This document shows positions 23,061 to 34,025 of a DNA stretch of 64,000 bases, piece by piece. The notes beneath the pieces are model-generated. The model saw only the letters and a list, made by a program, of their open reading frames with translations. It was not told where the DNA came from and made no database searches. Every line of letters starts with the position of its first letter. The first letter of the stretch is position 1. Both the position numbers and the translations under genes were made by a program. This DNA comes from Triatoma infestans. Taxonomy: Eukaryota > Arthropoda > Insecta > Hemiptera > Reduviidae. The stretch covers positions 109,096 to 173,095 of the forward strand of contig JAAEAF010001917.1 in the NCBI GenBank assembly GCA_011037195.1, given 5' to 3'.

Positions 23061-23479
23061 CATATAAAAGAGAAAATAATAGGAAAGCTATGTATTTTGA
23101 CATGAAATTTATTATTAAGCTTTATTAATAATCAAGTAAACATGCATTAAAATTAACTGTTAGAAATAACAACCACAGAGGATCTTATTAATTTATGAAT
23201 TAAATTAGAAATTATTAATACAAAGCAATTTTCCTTCTCATATATTTGCTCATTCTTAGCAGAAATCTTTACCTAATAATCAGATTATACCAAATATTTC
23301 CAAGAATTAGAGAGAGAGACAGAGAGTGAGAAACAGATTGAACCCAAAAAAAACTATACTATTACTGCACATCCTCACTTTATTCCCTCAGGCCACTCAC
23401 TTTCTAAAGAGTTCAGTAGAGGTCAGTTGGTAAATTAAGAGTCCCAAGTGTGATTCAATATTCTTGATCTTCATTGATT

Positions 23480-24360
23480 GATTATAATTATTACAGATAA
23501 CAGCAAAATTGTTAATATTTATGGATCGAAGACCCTGAAGGAAACTGGGGCGGGGGTGTTTGGGCCAAGAACCAAACACTCAGAACCCATGGGTAAGTTT
23601 CCCAGCATCTTCCAAGCGGAAATACACGCAATTAGAAGATGCGTTCAATATAACCTCGATAGGTTATACCCCGAGATATCTGAACCAGGAGATTGTAAGT
23701 CAGGCAGCCATTAGAGCACTGAGCTCCTTGTTATAAGCTCTAAAATGGTTTGGGAATGCTTAGGTAAGCTTAATGACCTGGGCAGGGAGAATAAAGTCAC
23801 ACCCTCTTTCGGCATTGAAGGGAATGAGGTGGCCGACGCTCTGGCAAGGAAAGTTCCTAGGGCCTGAACCATTTTGTGGGGTCAGTGACCAGTCTCTCCT
23901 ACAGGAACTCAAGAAGAAGGAGAAAACAAGGAGGTCTCAACTTTGGTACTCCCTCCCAGGATTGAGGCAGGCAAAGATCTGCTTGGGGAATTATAACGCA
24001 GGGAGGGCAGAAGCATGCATCGACCTCAGTAAGAATAAGCTCAGCATTCTTACGGCTTTCCTCATGGGACATTGTAGACTCAGAGGATGATACCTGACGA
24101 AGCAGATTCTATGGGGAGATGGAGGAAACTCCAATATATCTTTTAACGGCTGCGATGATACCATTTAGAGAAAATTCAGAAACCTGGGTAGTTACCAGGA
24201 GGAGGGGAACATACCCTCCCTAGAGCCCTCCAGGATATTAAGATTCCTTAGGGATCTTAACGTGTTGGGGCTGCTGTAAACGAGAGGCTCGCCCATAGGC
24301 ACGTGAAAGAATAGACCATGTAGGTCGCACTGCAACAGGCCCCTTCACCCGCTCCCCCTA
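23480..24360 (+). pseudogene. RNase H-bearing LINE, 3' part of ORF2
   Basis: Three frames together give a ribonuclease H domain and tail: TGAGVFGPRTKHSEPMGKF then IFQAEIHAI (catalytic-Glu helix), GIEGNEVADALARK (last catalytic-Asp region, about 23,810-23,850), then LTAFLMGHCRLRG and, near the end, ILRFLRDLNVLGLL before a stop at about 24,277. The first catalytic segment, normally YTDGS, reads IYGSK. Frameshifts separate the pieces. A short 3' UTR-like stretch follows. Reverse transcriptase is absent, so the copy is strongly 5'-truncated. Confidence 0.75.
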
Positions 24361-24621
24361 AAAAATCCTGTTAATATTTACATAGTCAAATAACTCTAAA
24401 GTACGTTGATATAATAGCAAATATAATTTTCTGATGAACACCTACTACTGTATTGGACTCAACATTAACAAAATCAGTCAGCTGAACTGACTGTGGGTAA
24501 TAGTTTGGCATTGAGTTCTTTTTTTTTCCACATTTTAATTTAAGCATTCATTATTTAGATGATTTACAGGCAATTTAGAATTGGCAAACAATTGAAGACA
24601 ACGCATTTTTTACTGCCGACA

Positions 24622-25291
24622 TAAAAAAAAGACGTGTGAAACACACGGCCAACTTTCCCTCACTACAATTTACATAGTTACGAGTCGTGTTATTGATAAA
24701 TTTTCTTCAAACATAATTTTTAATGAATGATTACATTTTCCAGTTTATATCAATGAGAGAATCTAAACATACAATCTATATTCTCACAAAAATTTTAAAA
24801 GAAGAGTGATAGATCACTATATAAATTTAGTATATAAAATTAATGAAAACCGCCGGTGTTTTTATGGAAACAATCGCAGAAAATTGAAAGCTATTCCGTA
24901 AAGTCGTACCTCCTTCACACTCGGAATTCGGCAACATATTTAAATCTTACTAATATTATATAGATGTTAGAATTGTATGTTAACCTAACATAGTACTTTA
25001 GAGGAAATTATAACCTCACAACTGCCTCAATAATCACCCTTAAATGAATTTTCAGGGAAAAAATGTTTGAAATAAGAATTAAGTAAGCTCTTTATATGTG
25101 TAGTTGATCGAGTTTAAAGAAAATCTTCAAGTGTTTTCGTGATAATCGCAAAAAAGACAAAACAATTGAAAAATTCATTCGATAAATTGGTAGTTCCGGG
25201 TGACCGATTTTGTCCAAAATCTTATTGTCAGTGGAACTTAAATGAAATAACAAGTTTGAACATCCCGTTTTTGAGTTATGCTGACTAAAAT

Positions 25292-25326
<35 letters not shown>

Positions 25327-25580
25327 TCAATTATAAAAATAAAAAACATTTTTTCGGCCTCAGAAGACCTCAAAACATGTATTTCGGTTTTGGTCCGGCT
25401 TTGCACATTTTGATGGATTTAATGGTTCAGATGCGGTGGTGGACCCAAACGGAATACCAAGTTTGAGTTTCCTCAGTGATTTTTCGTACTCAGGGGACCT
25501 CAAAATACATGCATTTCCGGTGAAAACTCAATTTTGAAAATTTGGCACAATCCTCTTGCTTAGGGTGTAAGAGAATGTAA
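24622..25580 (+). repeat. RF1 near full-length copy with internal (CA)n
   Basis: The start (GACGTGTGAAACACACGGCC, AACTTTCCCTCACT) is followed by 'AAAGTCGTACCTCCTTCACA', 'GAATTTTCAGGGAAAAAATG' to 'GAAATAAGAATTAAGT', 'AGTTTAAAGAAAATCTTCAA' and 'GGTAGTTCCGGGTGACCG'. Next come 'ACAAGTTTGAACATCCCGTT', a CA microsatellite (25,293-25,324) and two 'GACCTCAAAA' blocks, and the 3' block ends GGGTGTAAGAGAATGTAAAA at about 25,580. At about 955 bp it is the best model of the complete unit. Confidence 0.75.
25292..25325. repeat. (CA)n microsatellite inside RF1
   Basis: About 16 CA units, at the position between the 'AAGTTTGAACTT' and 'TTTTTCGGCCTCAG' blocks where other RF1 copies also carry CA/TG runs. 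Confidence 0.9.
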
Positions 25581-26033
25581 AAAAGTCAGGTTTAAATTTA
25601 AAATAAAAAAATAAATAAATTGATTAAAATAAATAAACTATGCTTATTTGTAAAGTAAAGTAAACTAAAAAGTCCCATTTTATTATAAACGTATGACCTC
25701 CGAAGTTTTGATAGCTCTAACAGTTTAGTTTTGGTTTGTGTACTGTCATCAATCAACCTCTGTAACCAATAAATTAATTAAATTAACTTGCTCAGTTTCT
25801 AAACATGTACTCTGCACGCTGTCAATTGATCATTTTAGTTTAATTGAATAGTTAGTTTTCCTGCTTTGTTGGAGGGGGGGAGAGCTAGGGGTGGTTTTTA
25901 GATTTGATATAATTGATTTTTGATTTGGATTCTGTTATTTTAGTTTGTGATATCTGTATATAGATATAATGTCTGTATGTAAATTGAGATATATTAATTA
26001 ATGTAATTCTCTATTAATTTAGAATTTTACATT

Positions 26034-26198
26034 CACTTACTGCTGAAAGAGAAAGAATTGTAAATTGTATCAAATTTATAAGAAATAGAGTTTTCTACAG
26101 AACCACAAAACTTTCAGTTACTATTATTCTAGTACAGTTCTGATTGTGTGTCTGATGTGCGATGCTTTTTGCTATTACGTTTTTTTCTAAATACATAT

Positions 26199-26232
<34 letters not shown>

Positions 26233-26735
26233 CGTGTGTATATGTATGTATGTTGGTTGAACAGAATATCTCGAAAACCAAAAAAGCGTAAACTTAGGAT
26301 TTCGTTTAGGTACTCTCATCGCATCTGATATGAAAGTTCCCATCAAAATCGGTTGACCGGAATTGTCATTTTACTGAATTTTTATTTTTTGCGCGATTTC
26401 CTCACAAATAGCTCTAACGATATTCTTTAAACTTTTCTAATGTCGACAGACATAAGTACCTCTCCCTTTTATTAGAAACATTTTTCCATACAAATTATTT
26501 TTGAAGATTTTTCTGCAAAATCTGGGACGTTTCAATTGAATTGTAGATATGAGTTTGTGCATTGTTTAAAGCCGTATATTTTTCATTACAGTGTAAACCA
26601 TACAATTTCTACGTGCTAGCTGGGCCAGCCAGTATGTAGCTACCATCTCTATGCTAGGTACGCCAGCTCGATCGAGTAAACATTTTATAATGGTATTAAC
26701 TGCAGTAAGAGAAACTCATGTTTCACACCAGATTT
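26034..26735 (-). repeat. RF1 copy with both ends and (TG)n
   Basis: Read on minus it starts near 26,735 (ATCTGGTGTGAAACATGAG, TTTCTCTTACTGCAG). It passes the two internal blocks (for example the 'GATTTTGATGGGAACTTTCA' region near 26,330-26,355), carries CA units (TG on plus, 26,200-26,229), and ends CTTTCTCTTTCAGCAGTAAG at about 26,034. The 'ACTTCCGG' blocks are weaker here than in other copies. Length is about 700 bp. Confidence 0.65.
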
Positions 26736-26744
26736 TTGTCCTTC

Positions 26745-27161
26745 TGACATTGAAATAATTTTTAGAAATAATGCCAATGTTTGTTTGACACTTGTGCTAA
26801 TAAAAAATAAGAGAAAGTAATAAACAATTCTGTAATATATGTAATACTGCTCGAATTGTATTATACATTATTAAACAGACCAGACCTTTACAGCAGCGGC
26901 TGTCTATCTGTCTACTAAATTATTCAAGAGTTTATGAATGAGACATGGAAATTAAGGAGGGGAGGAAGGAAAAACCATCACTCCTAATATTAGGAGAGTG
27001 ACCTCATGTGGAGGAGGTATAATAAATAGATCTACAGTTGGACTTTTTGGAACAACATTAAAATTGACTTTCAGTTTCGTATACTGGTTAATATAATCCA
27101 AAGACAGTTATAGGTGAATAATCAAATCTGACTGATTTTAATCGATTTTTCTTATTTTTTC
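26745..27161. other. No recognisable gene
   Basis: AT-rich, with a further RF1-like scrap (AATAAGAGAAAGTAATAAAC) at about 26,806. Confidence 0.5.
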
Positions 27162-27174
27162 TTACTGCAATTAG

Positions 27175-27425
27175 TTAAGAAGGATAATGTTGATGATGTG
27201 GCCAATTATAGGGGCATTTCTTGCTTGGATTCGATTGCAAAGATTTTTGTTGGCCTCTTACTTCTCCGCCTTGAAGCTTTTGTCGTGGATGGTTATCTTT
27301 TGAGTGAGTGCCATTGTGGTTTCCGGAGAGGTTACTCGACATTGGATAATTTGTTTGTTTTAATGAACACAAACGAAATTAAACTCTTACGTCGCGGAGG
27401 TAAGCTGTACTGTTTTTTTTATTGA
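27175..27425 (+). pseudogene. LINE reverse transcriptase, motifs before and at A (first piece)
   Basis: Reads NYRGISCLDSIAKIFVGLLL (RT motif 1, family 'NYRPISLL...K..E....RL'), then ECHCGFRRGYSTLDNLFVLM (motif 2, 'qhGFr.g.St..nl'). The catalytic motif A, IDLKAAFDLLDR, follows immediately but in another frame. The frame change lies at the T-run at about 27,413-27,420. The first catalytic Asp is therefore present but out of frame with the preceding piece. Confidence 0.8.
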
Positions 27426-27558
27426 CCTTAAGGCGGCTTTTGATTTGTTAGATCGAGGATCTCTGTATCTGAAACTTTTTAATTTAGGTGTATCATCAAA
27501 ATTTATCAACACTTAAAAAAGTCTTTATTCGGAAGCTTCCTCCGCTGTCAGGGGTAGA

Positions 27559-27801
27559 ATGGGAATTACGGAGGTTTTTAGTGTTAAAAATGGTCTTCGC
27601 CAGGGCTGCCTTCTCAGTCCTATTCTATTCTCTCTTTTTTTAGATGATTTGCCCTTGGCGCTTGAGGATGGAGTAAGAATTGGTGGCACCGTAATTAATA
27701 CTTTGATGTATGCTGACGACCTGCTCCTCCTGGCGGAAAACCCTCTTACCCTTCAAAGTAACATTCGTATTGCGATCAATGGAACCTCAGAGTTAACATG
27801 A
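27559..27801 (+). pseudogene. LINE reverse transcriptase, motifs B and C (second piece)
   Basis: Reads GLRQGCLLSPILFSLFLDDL (motif B, 'G.rQGc.lSP.lF...i.dl') and then TLMYADDLLLLAENPLTL, an intact YADD catalytic motif C. It stops at 27,799-27,801, and further RT residues (NMNKSKVLVFRKGGRL) continue in a shifted frame. The active-site sequence is preserved even though the overall frame is broken. Confidence 0.85.
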
Positions 27802-27934
27802 ACAAATCTAAGGTGCTGGTTTTTAGAAAGGGTGGTAGACTTTCCTCAAAGGAACGATGGTTCTTTAAAGGTACGCCTGTTGAAACTGTGAATTAATAAA
27901 GTATTTAGGCGTAACACTGACATCTCGTTTATCT

Positions 27935-28423
27935 ATGTCTAATCATCTATCTGAAAGAATATCGGTTGCTAAGTTTGGCATTAATAGATTATGGTCCGAT
28001 TTTGTTTGTAATAAATTAGTTCCTCCTTCATCTAAATATAATTTTTTTAAAGCAGTTTCTCGTTCTATTGTGTGCTACGCTGCCCAAATTTGGGGATTTC
28101 AGCTGTATGATTTGCTAGAAAGGTTTCACCGTTTTTTTATTAAAAAATTATTTGGACTACCTGCATACACTCCTAACTATATGCTCTTTCTAGAAACTTC
28201 CTCCACCCTTCTTCATGTATTTACTTTAAATTTGCATTTCAGATATATTACTAAAGTTATTAAATTCCCACATCATCGATTTTCTCGAATCGTAGCGCTG
28301 GAAGTTGTTCAGAAAAAGTATTCTGTTTTAAATATTGGGTGTTCTTGGCTGAAAAATATTCTTGCGAGTTTGATTCAGGGTTGGATAGTTTTGACAAGTG
28401 GCAAGGTCAGTTGTCGACCATAG
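27935..28423 (+). pseudogene. LINE ORF2 thumb/C-terminal domain (third piece)
   Basis: 162 codons beginning MSNHLSERISVAKFGINRLW and including SRSIVCYAAQIWGFQLYDLL (family 'i.s...Y....Wg......le..q..f.k...glp') and FIKKLFGLPAYTPNYMLFLE. This is the region after the catalytic core of the reverse transcriptase. The preceding frame reads KYLGVTLTSRLS, the usual YLGv..d sequence, across a stop. It belongs to the same element as the pieces on either side. Confidence 0.75.
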
Positions 28424-28481
28424 TGCAATGTTTGAGAACGAGGCATTATGAGGAATGTGAACAGAGAGCCCGTCAATCTCA

Positions 28482-28754
28482 TTGACAAGGTTGTCCTTAT
28501 ATAGAGATTTAAACTACTCTTTAGACGTTTTAAATAGAGACAGTGGAAGTTTCACTCGTGGATTTGGGTTGTTTTTTTTAAGTTACGAAGTGAGTTACTT
28601 TATTTACCCTTGGTTTGAAAGAGAGCCTAGTTGCTGCTCTTTGTGTAATCTCCGCGTGAGGGAGGATATATTCCACTTTTTGGAGGTTTGTCCGATACTT
28701 TCCGAATTCAGATATCCCTATTTAGTGCAAAAACATTATCAAAGGATCAGCTAG
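28482..28754 (+). pseudogene. LINE ORF2 C-terminal Cys/His motif (fourth piece)
   Basis: Contains CSLCNLRVREDIFHFLEVCP, a CX2C...HX4C-type zinc-binding pattern common at the C-terminus of LINE ORF2 proteins. The frame then runs to a stop after YLVQKHYQRIS. Translation in a neighbouring frame (SSASQLLNGHNFMSLIKFA) continues toward the real end near 28,855. Confidence 0.7.
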
Positions 28755-29280
28755 TTCAGCTTCTTAATGGGCACAATTTTATGAGCCTTATTAAATTTGC
28801 GCAGCAATCTTGGATTTATCGCCAAAGTTTAGTTAAAGAATTTAACTTTACTTAGTTTCTATTATTTAGTATCCATATTTTTTTTCTTATGTAATGTCAA
28901 TTAAAGTTTCAATTTTATTTAATTAACTAATATGATTGGCCCGGTTTCTATTGTTGTGTTAGATAACTTTATATTCAATCTGTAATTTTTATTTTTAATC
29001 ACAAGCATTAGCTATGTACTTTTGAATTATTATAAAATAACATAGGTATTTTCATAATATTATTCATTTTTTAATTATCTTTGAGCGATTATCATTTTTG
29101 TTTGTCAAGTATTTCATGTCATTATTATTATTATTGCTGTCTTCTTTTTTTTTTTTAATTTTTTTTAGTTTTATTTAGTTATTATTTTACTTTTCTTCCT
29201 CATTATCAACCTCCGGCTAGACGGTTTTACCATGCCATAGAATGTCAAGAATGTATTTTTGTATTTAGTTTGTCATTATG

Positions 29281-29288
29281 AAATAAAG

Positions 29289-29330
<42 letters not shown>

Positions 29331-29332
29331 AG
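29281..29332. repeat. (TTA)n LINE tail
   Basis: About 13 TTA units directly after the AATAAAGCA end of the LINE; these are the element's 3' tail rather than an independent microsatellite. Confidence 0.85.
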
Positions 29333-29629
29333 CAATATGAAAAAGTATTATGATCATATTTTTTGATTGAGTTTTTCTGGTTATAAATTATTCGCTGATA
29401 AAATGTCCGAAATATTTTATATATTAAGATGGCGCATTAAAGGAACGGTTATTCAACAGAACTTAGCCAAAATCTTAAACAAAAAAAAGTGCTTGAACAA
29501 AATGTTTTTATCTAGGGTGCCCCATGATTGCAGGTCTAAAGCTTAAGTACGTATTATTGAAGTCGTTTTGAGTGAAAAATTTCTAATATATATAGATCCG
29601 AAAATTGTTTGTGAACTTATTTAAACAGT

Positions 29630-30310
29630 TTATTTTTACAAATTCTATTCAAAACGATCTCCTCCAGCTGCAATAGAGAGTCTAGCCCTGCATAAAAGTG
29701 ATCTAACTGCTCGCTCTAAGATGTCAAATATTTCTCGTGTTCGCTGCAGCATTCGCAATTCTGGTAATGACTTGATCTGTACAGTCAAATTTCCTACATA
29801 ACCTAAATACTTCGTGTGCCCCCAAAGAAATTAATCGAGAGGTATTAGATCAGGTGACCTCGGAGGCGAAGGAACTGCGCCACCACCCATCCAACGATTG
29901 CGAGATAAAGCATTGAAAATGAAATTACCCTCCTACCAAAATGAGCTGGTGTGCCGTCCTGCTGAATCCAATCTAGACTCTATATACAAGAAGAACATTC
30001 TACATAAGAACGGCAGTTCTTCTTGTAAACAGCGATGATAATTATAATCTTTTAAACTACTCTTCATTACAAAAGTTCCGATATATTGGTCATTAATAAT
30101 TCTACACCAAATGTTTACTGAAAATTTGTTTTGGTTTCATTTGGGTTATTATTGGACTTATTATTTGAATTTCGGCTACGTATTATTAATAACATCTCTA
30201 CTAAAGGTAGCCTCTTCAGTGAATAAAACTTTGTTGAAGTACATGTTGATGATCAGTGAGCCAGTTAGAGAACTGTATCTACAACTCGAAATCTTTTGAT
30301 AAGCCTGTCT
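29630..30310 (-). pseudogene. Tc1/mariner-superfamily transposase fossil
   Basis: Across shifted frames the minus strand reads VLFTEEATFSRDVINN, FSVNIWCRIINDQYIGTFVM, then QQDGTPAHFGRRVI (about 29,970-29,925), RWMGGGAVPSPPRSPDLIPL and FLWGHTKYLGYVG. These are the landmarks of an insect DDE transposase group (FTDEA.F; .VWCGI....IGP; QDGAPAHF; RWIGRGG...WP.RSPDLTPLDFFLWG..K). The first catalytic position is Glu (FTEEA) where Asp is expected. The second (QQDG) and third (SPDL..LD) are present but interrupted by stops and a frameshift. No terminal inverted repeats were found. The element is inactive. Confidence 0.7.
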
Positions 30311-32212
30311 CTTTGGAGATAAAATGGGTACAAGCCAAAATAACGTAATTTTCTCCGTAACTTCGCTCGCTTAGCATCTGTACTATTGGAAATTCCTCAA
30401 AAGGGGGACTTTTCAACGTTGAAGCTGATGTAGCGATAGATGTTTACTTTTTGAAGTAATTTGAAGACTGACCTCTTCAAAATAAAATTTGTGAGTGACT
30501 GTAACCCCCTCAGATGATCAGATTATATTCAATTTCTCTTACCACAGAGAGAGAGCTATTACATGAGAGACGGGCTGTCTTGGTTGAAGCCCATTCACCT
30601 GCAATTGGCATGACAACGTAGTTGAAGCACGCTTGGTAGCGCCTTGATGCGCCTGCTAATGAAACTATTGAGTCTAGTTTTTCTGTAGCAGATTTACTAT
30701 AGCTATTGATTGTTCCAACGTTCAAGAGTTTTTCTTAAAGGAAAGATAAGTAAATTTGAAAAATTGAAAAATGTATTCAGATGGACGATTTTATTCGAAC
30801 TGTGGAAATCTTAAAAATTAAAAGACTCAATAAAACATAAAAAATAAATAAAATAATTTAAAACTAATATAGGCTGCATAAAAACGAACCTAAATGTTTT
30901 GCACCTATGTGTGCTATGGGAGGGTGTGCGCGTGTGCGTTTTTTATAGAGGAAGAGTCACTCTCTAGCCGAGCAAATAGTATGCGGTTGCCTTACAGTTG
31001 GAGTCAAAGTGAGCAACAGCCGATAGCAGCGCTGTTGGTGGAGTTCTTTACTAGAATTGGAAAACGATTTGTACACAGATATAGCACATCTCTGTTTGGC
31101 ACTGCCAATATTTACTATATATAATTTTCCAACTTTTATCTGTCTTTGTGTTTGTGTGTATGTATCTGAATATATCTATATAAATACATTTATAAACACG
31201 TAACACACACTAATATAGACTTCATGCAATGGAAACACAAAAAACAAATAAATTCATAATTTATGAAGTTATTGCCTTGCTAAAAACTTGAAACGAAAAT
31301 AAAACAGAATAAACTGCTGAACCCTGGAAAATTCTTAATTTCAATAAATTTTTTACATAATCATTTATGCGTTCTCTTTAATGCATTCTTTTTTTTGCAA
31401 ATACTAAATTTGTTGCATTTATGTAGTTTACTATGTGTATGTGTGAGTTATTTGTGAAAACGAAACCTCGCAAGAAGTTACTTGATGTCCAGTTTAGATA
31501 CTATCACGATAATAGATCATAAAGTTTCGTTTAAAATATTCTAATGAAAATCATCTAAATTTCCGGAAAAACATAATGTTTTTTTTATTTATAAATTTTA
31601 AATGTCCAATAATCCCGAAATATTCGTTGCGATGTAGATAGTCTTCTCAGAATTCTTAAGAACTCAGTCTTTTTTGTAGATGAGTATTAGAATGCTTATT
31701 GGTGCGTTTTTTATAACATTTTTAGGGCTATAGTGTTGATATTATGTCATAACATAAATTTAATGATGAAAGATCAACTTTCACACGCAAGTGAGTTACA
31801 CATTACTTTCTCTCACAAGTTTGTGTGAAATTTACTTGTTCTGCGAATTGCTGCCATATAGGCATAATCTTATGAATATTTCTTTATATTGCTACATATA
31901 ATAATAATAATCTATATGAGAAATTTATATAGGTATGTTTTAATTATATAATTTTTGACATACCTAAATTATAACCTTTCTAAAATGAACCTTCTATTCT
32001 GACATAACTTCTTTACATACTTACTTGAATTCCATTTTTGATCGGTTCGATTGATTGATACGATTGCAGAAAAAATATAATATTTAACTCATGAGCAAAG
32101 TATTTATTTACAACTCCCGCCCAGTTTGACTCCACTCATTTGCTGGTGCGGTCTAACTCTGAACTCGTGTGTAAAAATCCTACTTTTCTTGCTTGTTAAA
32201 TAAATAACTATT
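30311..32212. other. No recognisable gene
   Basis: AT-rich with short frames only. A TTACTTTCTCTCACAAG..TTGTGTGAAA scrap at about 31,803-31,830 resembles an RF1 end. Confidence 0.5.
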
Positions 32213-33066
32213 TTACTTTCTCTAACTACTGCTAGAGGAAGTATTATAATCGTGTCAAATTTTCGATATCGAGATTTACCGGAAATATCCGTTTTGTGGT
32301 CCCCTGAATCCAAAAATGTGGTTTTTAGCAATTGGTCTGTGTTATGGGATAGCATATCTCAAAAACGAAAAATCGCTCGTTGTTCAAACTTACTGTTTTG
32401 TGATTTCCTCAAAAACGGTTCCGACGATTTTTTTAAACTTTATACATCAACTGGCCATACAAAGAAACAAACTTTTATTTTTTTAATTTATTATTATTTT
32501 TTTTTTAATTTAAGGCGCGTCAACATCTATGGTCATTGGCGCCCGGAGCCTTCTAAGGGCACTGTGGCCTTCGGACAGTGTTCTCTCGTTATAGACAACA
32601 CTGAACATCACCGGACAGTGAACTATAGAGGCTCCTAGGAAGAAAAAATCTAAAGGTAGCACAGCTGGACTTGAACCCAGGTCCTCCGTGTGGCATTCCA
32701 GTGCGCTAACCACTCTATTCTCTTCCCTACAACTTTTATTTGAAACATTTCTCTGTGAAAATTCTATTAAGGGTGCTTTTAGGGGAGTGGTGCGGTTAAG
32801 TTTCCTTGATGAAAGTGAATAGTTGTTTATTCAGTTTTGCCACCTAAACAAAATTAATTAGAAATAAATAGATTGCCCAAATTCCGAGATTCAAGAAAAT
32901 TAGTAATCCGGAAGGCGTTTTTACGAACAGTTTTTTTTAGTTTTTGCAGTTTTCTCCATAAAAATACTGACGAATTTCCTTAATTTGGTGTACTAACTAT
33001 AGAATTTGTCAGTTACAATTGTAAACTGCAGTAAGAGAAAGTTGTCAGAGCATTTCACATCAGTGT
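32213..33066 (-). repeat. RF1 copy with both ends, carrying a SINE
   Basis: On minus it starts near 33,066 (CACTGATGTGAAATGCTCTG, CAACTTTCTCTTACTGCAG) and ends at 32,213 in ACTTCCTCTAGCAGTAGTTA-GAGAAAGT. The 3' block reads 'GGGGACCACAAAACGGATAT' and 'TTCCGGTAAATCTCGATATC' near 32,265-32,305, and the internal block 'AAATCGTCGGAACCGTTTTT' lies near 32,410-32,432. Removing the 250-bp SINE plus one target copy leaves about 590 bp. Confidence 0.7.
32481..32730 (-). mobile_element. tRNA-derived SINE (family B) with 11-bp target duplication
   Basis: The minus strand begins with a tRNA-like head containing A box TGGTTAGCGCACTGG and B box GGTTCAAGTCC. The body follows, and the tail is A-rich (T-rich on plus, 32,481-32,512). 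AACTTTTATTT at 32,470-32,480 is repeated exactly at 32,731-32,741, a clear target-site duplication. The flanks rejoin into a continuous RF1 block ('CTTTTATTTGAAACATTT'). The head and body differ from the SINEs at 3.4 and 49.1 kb. Confidence 0.88.
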
Positions 33067-34025
33067 TTTTTTTTAGTTTTTCACAAAATTTTCTCAGAAA
33101 CGTCTTCCTATGATTTTGTTTACATTTATATTACGACTTGATATTTCTGGAGGAGAGATGACGTCACGTTAGCCTACAATATCTTTTCAGACTAAACCAT
33201 TTCTATTTTGTTTTACGGTTCAACGGTACAACAAAATATATTGTGGAAATTTCACGCTTGAAGGAAAAATATTTCTGGTTTTGAATTTTGAGAAATGCAG
33301 TATATCAGTGTCGTGTGAATGTTTCACACCAGATTATTTTTAAATTTCCCTAGATCAATCACTGGGATGACCTTTCCTTAACATGAGCGAAATTTGAGCG
33401 GTAATGAACTTGAAATAAATGTAGATTAGCATGATTTAAAGAATAATAATGCACTTATAAACAAATGGCCATTATTTCGCGCAATATAAAGTATAAATCA
33501 CCAAGGAATCATATTATCCAATTGCAATACTATCCCATGTATAGTGGTGAAGAACTGACCGTGAATCTCAGTTAGAGTTGTAGATATCCCAAAGGAACAT
33601 TCAATCACTCATCCAAGCCAGCCAGTGTTTTCACAGGATGCCACTTACTTGATTCAACCAAAAGAGGGGTGAACATCTACCAATCTAAAAGGTCCTCGAT
33701 ATTCCATTCTCGGTGCAAGGACTTGTTGTTAGAGAGAGAAAGCGATCGTATTGAATGAGAATGGAAGTTTCTCTCTCAGTCGGTCCCTCACTAGCAGAAT
33801 CCAACGATAAGAGGAAGAGAATTTATCTCCCGCCAAAATTCTATTACACAGTACAAACACTATCTATATTTGAAATTAGATTATAATCCTAGTCTTGTTT
33901 ACAACGTTCACTAAATTTCCCCCAGCGCCACCCTTGGTGTTAACTGTTTTCTTCTGTTGAATAATTCTTTCATTCCTCAGATAACAATAATTGGTTTAAC
34001 GATTTGATTGTTCCTTTTATTTTTT
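33067..34025. other. No recognisable gene
   Basis: Mixed AT-rich sequence. An RF1 start on minus (ATCTGGTGTGAAACATTCAC) lies at about 33,316-33,335 without a continuing body. Confidence 0.5.

Larger units (their letters stand above)
27172..29332 (+). mobile_element. 5'-truncated non-LTR retrotransposon with reverse transcriptase
   Basis: A LINE whose ORF2 is read in several broken frames from 27,175 to about 28,855. A 3' UTR follows to AATAAAGCA and a (TTA)n tail at 29,290-29,330. It lacks the endonuclease and first RT motifs, so it is 5'-truncated. TTACTGCAAT just before it (27,162-27,171) and TTACAGCAAT after the tail (29,327-29,336) agree at 9 of 10 positions and may be the target duplication. 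No RNase H domain is seen. The clade is uncertain (Jockey/CR1-like order of motifs). Confidence 0.85.
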
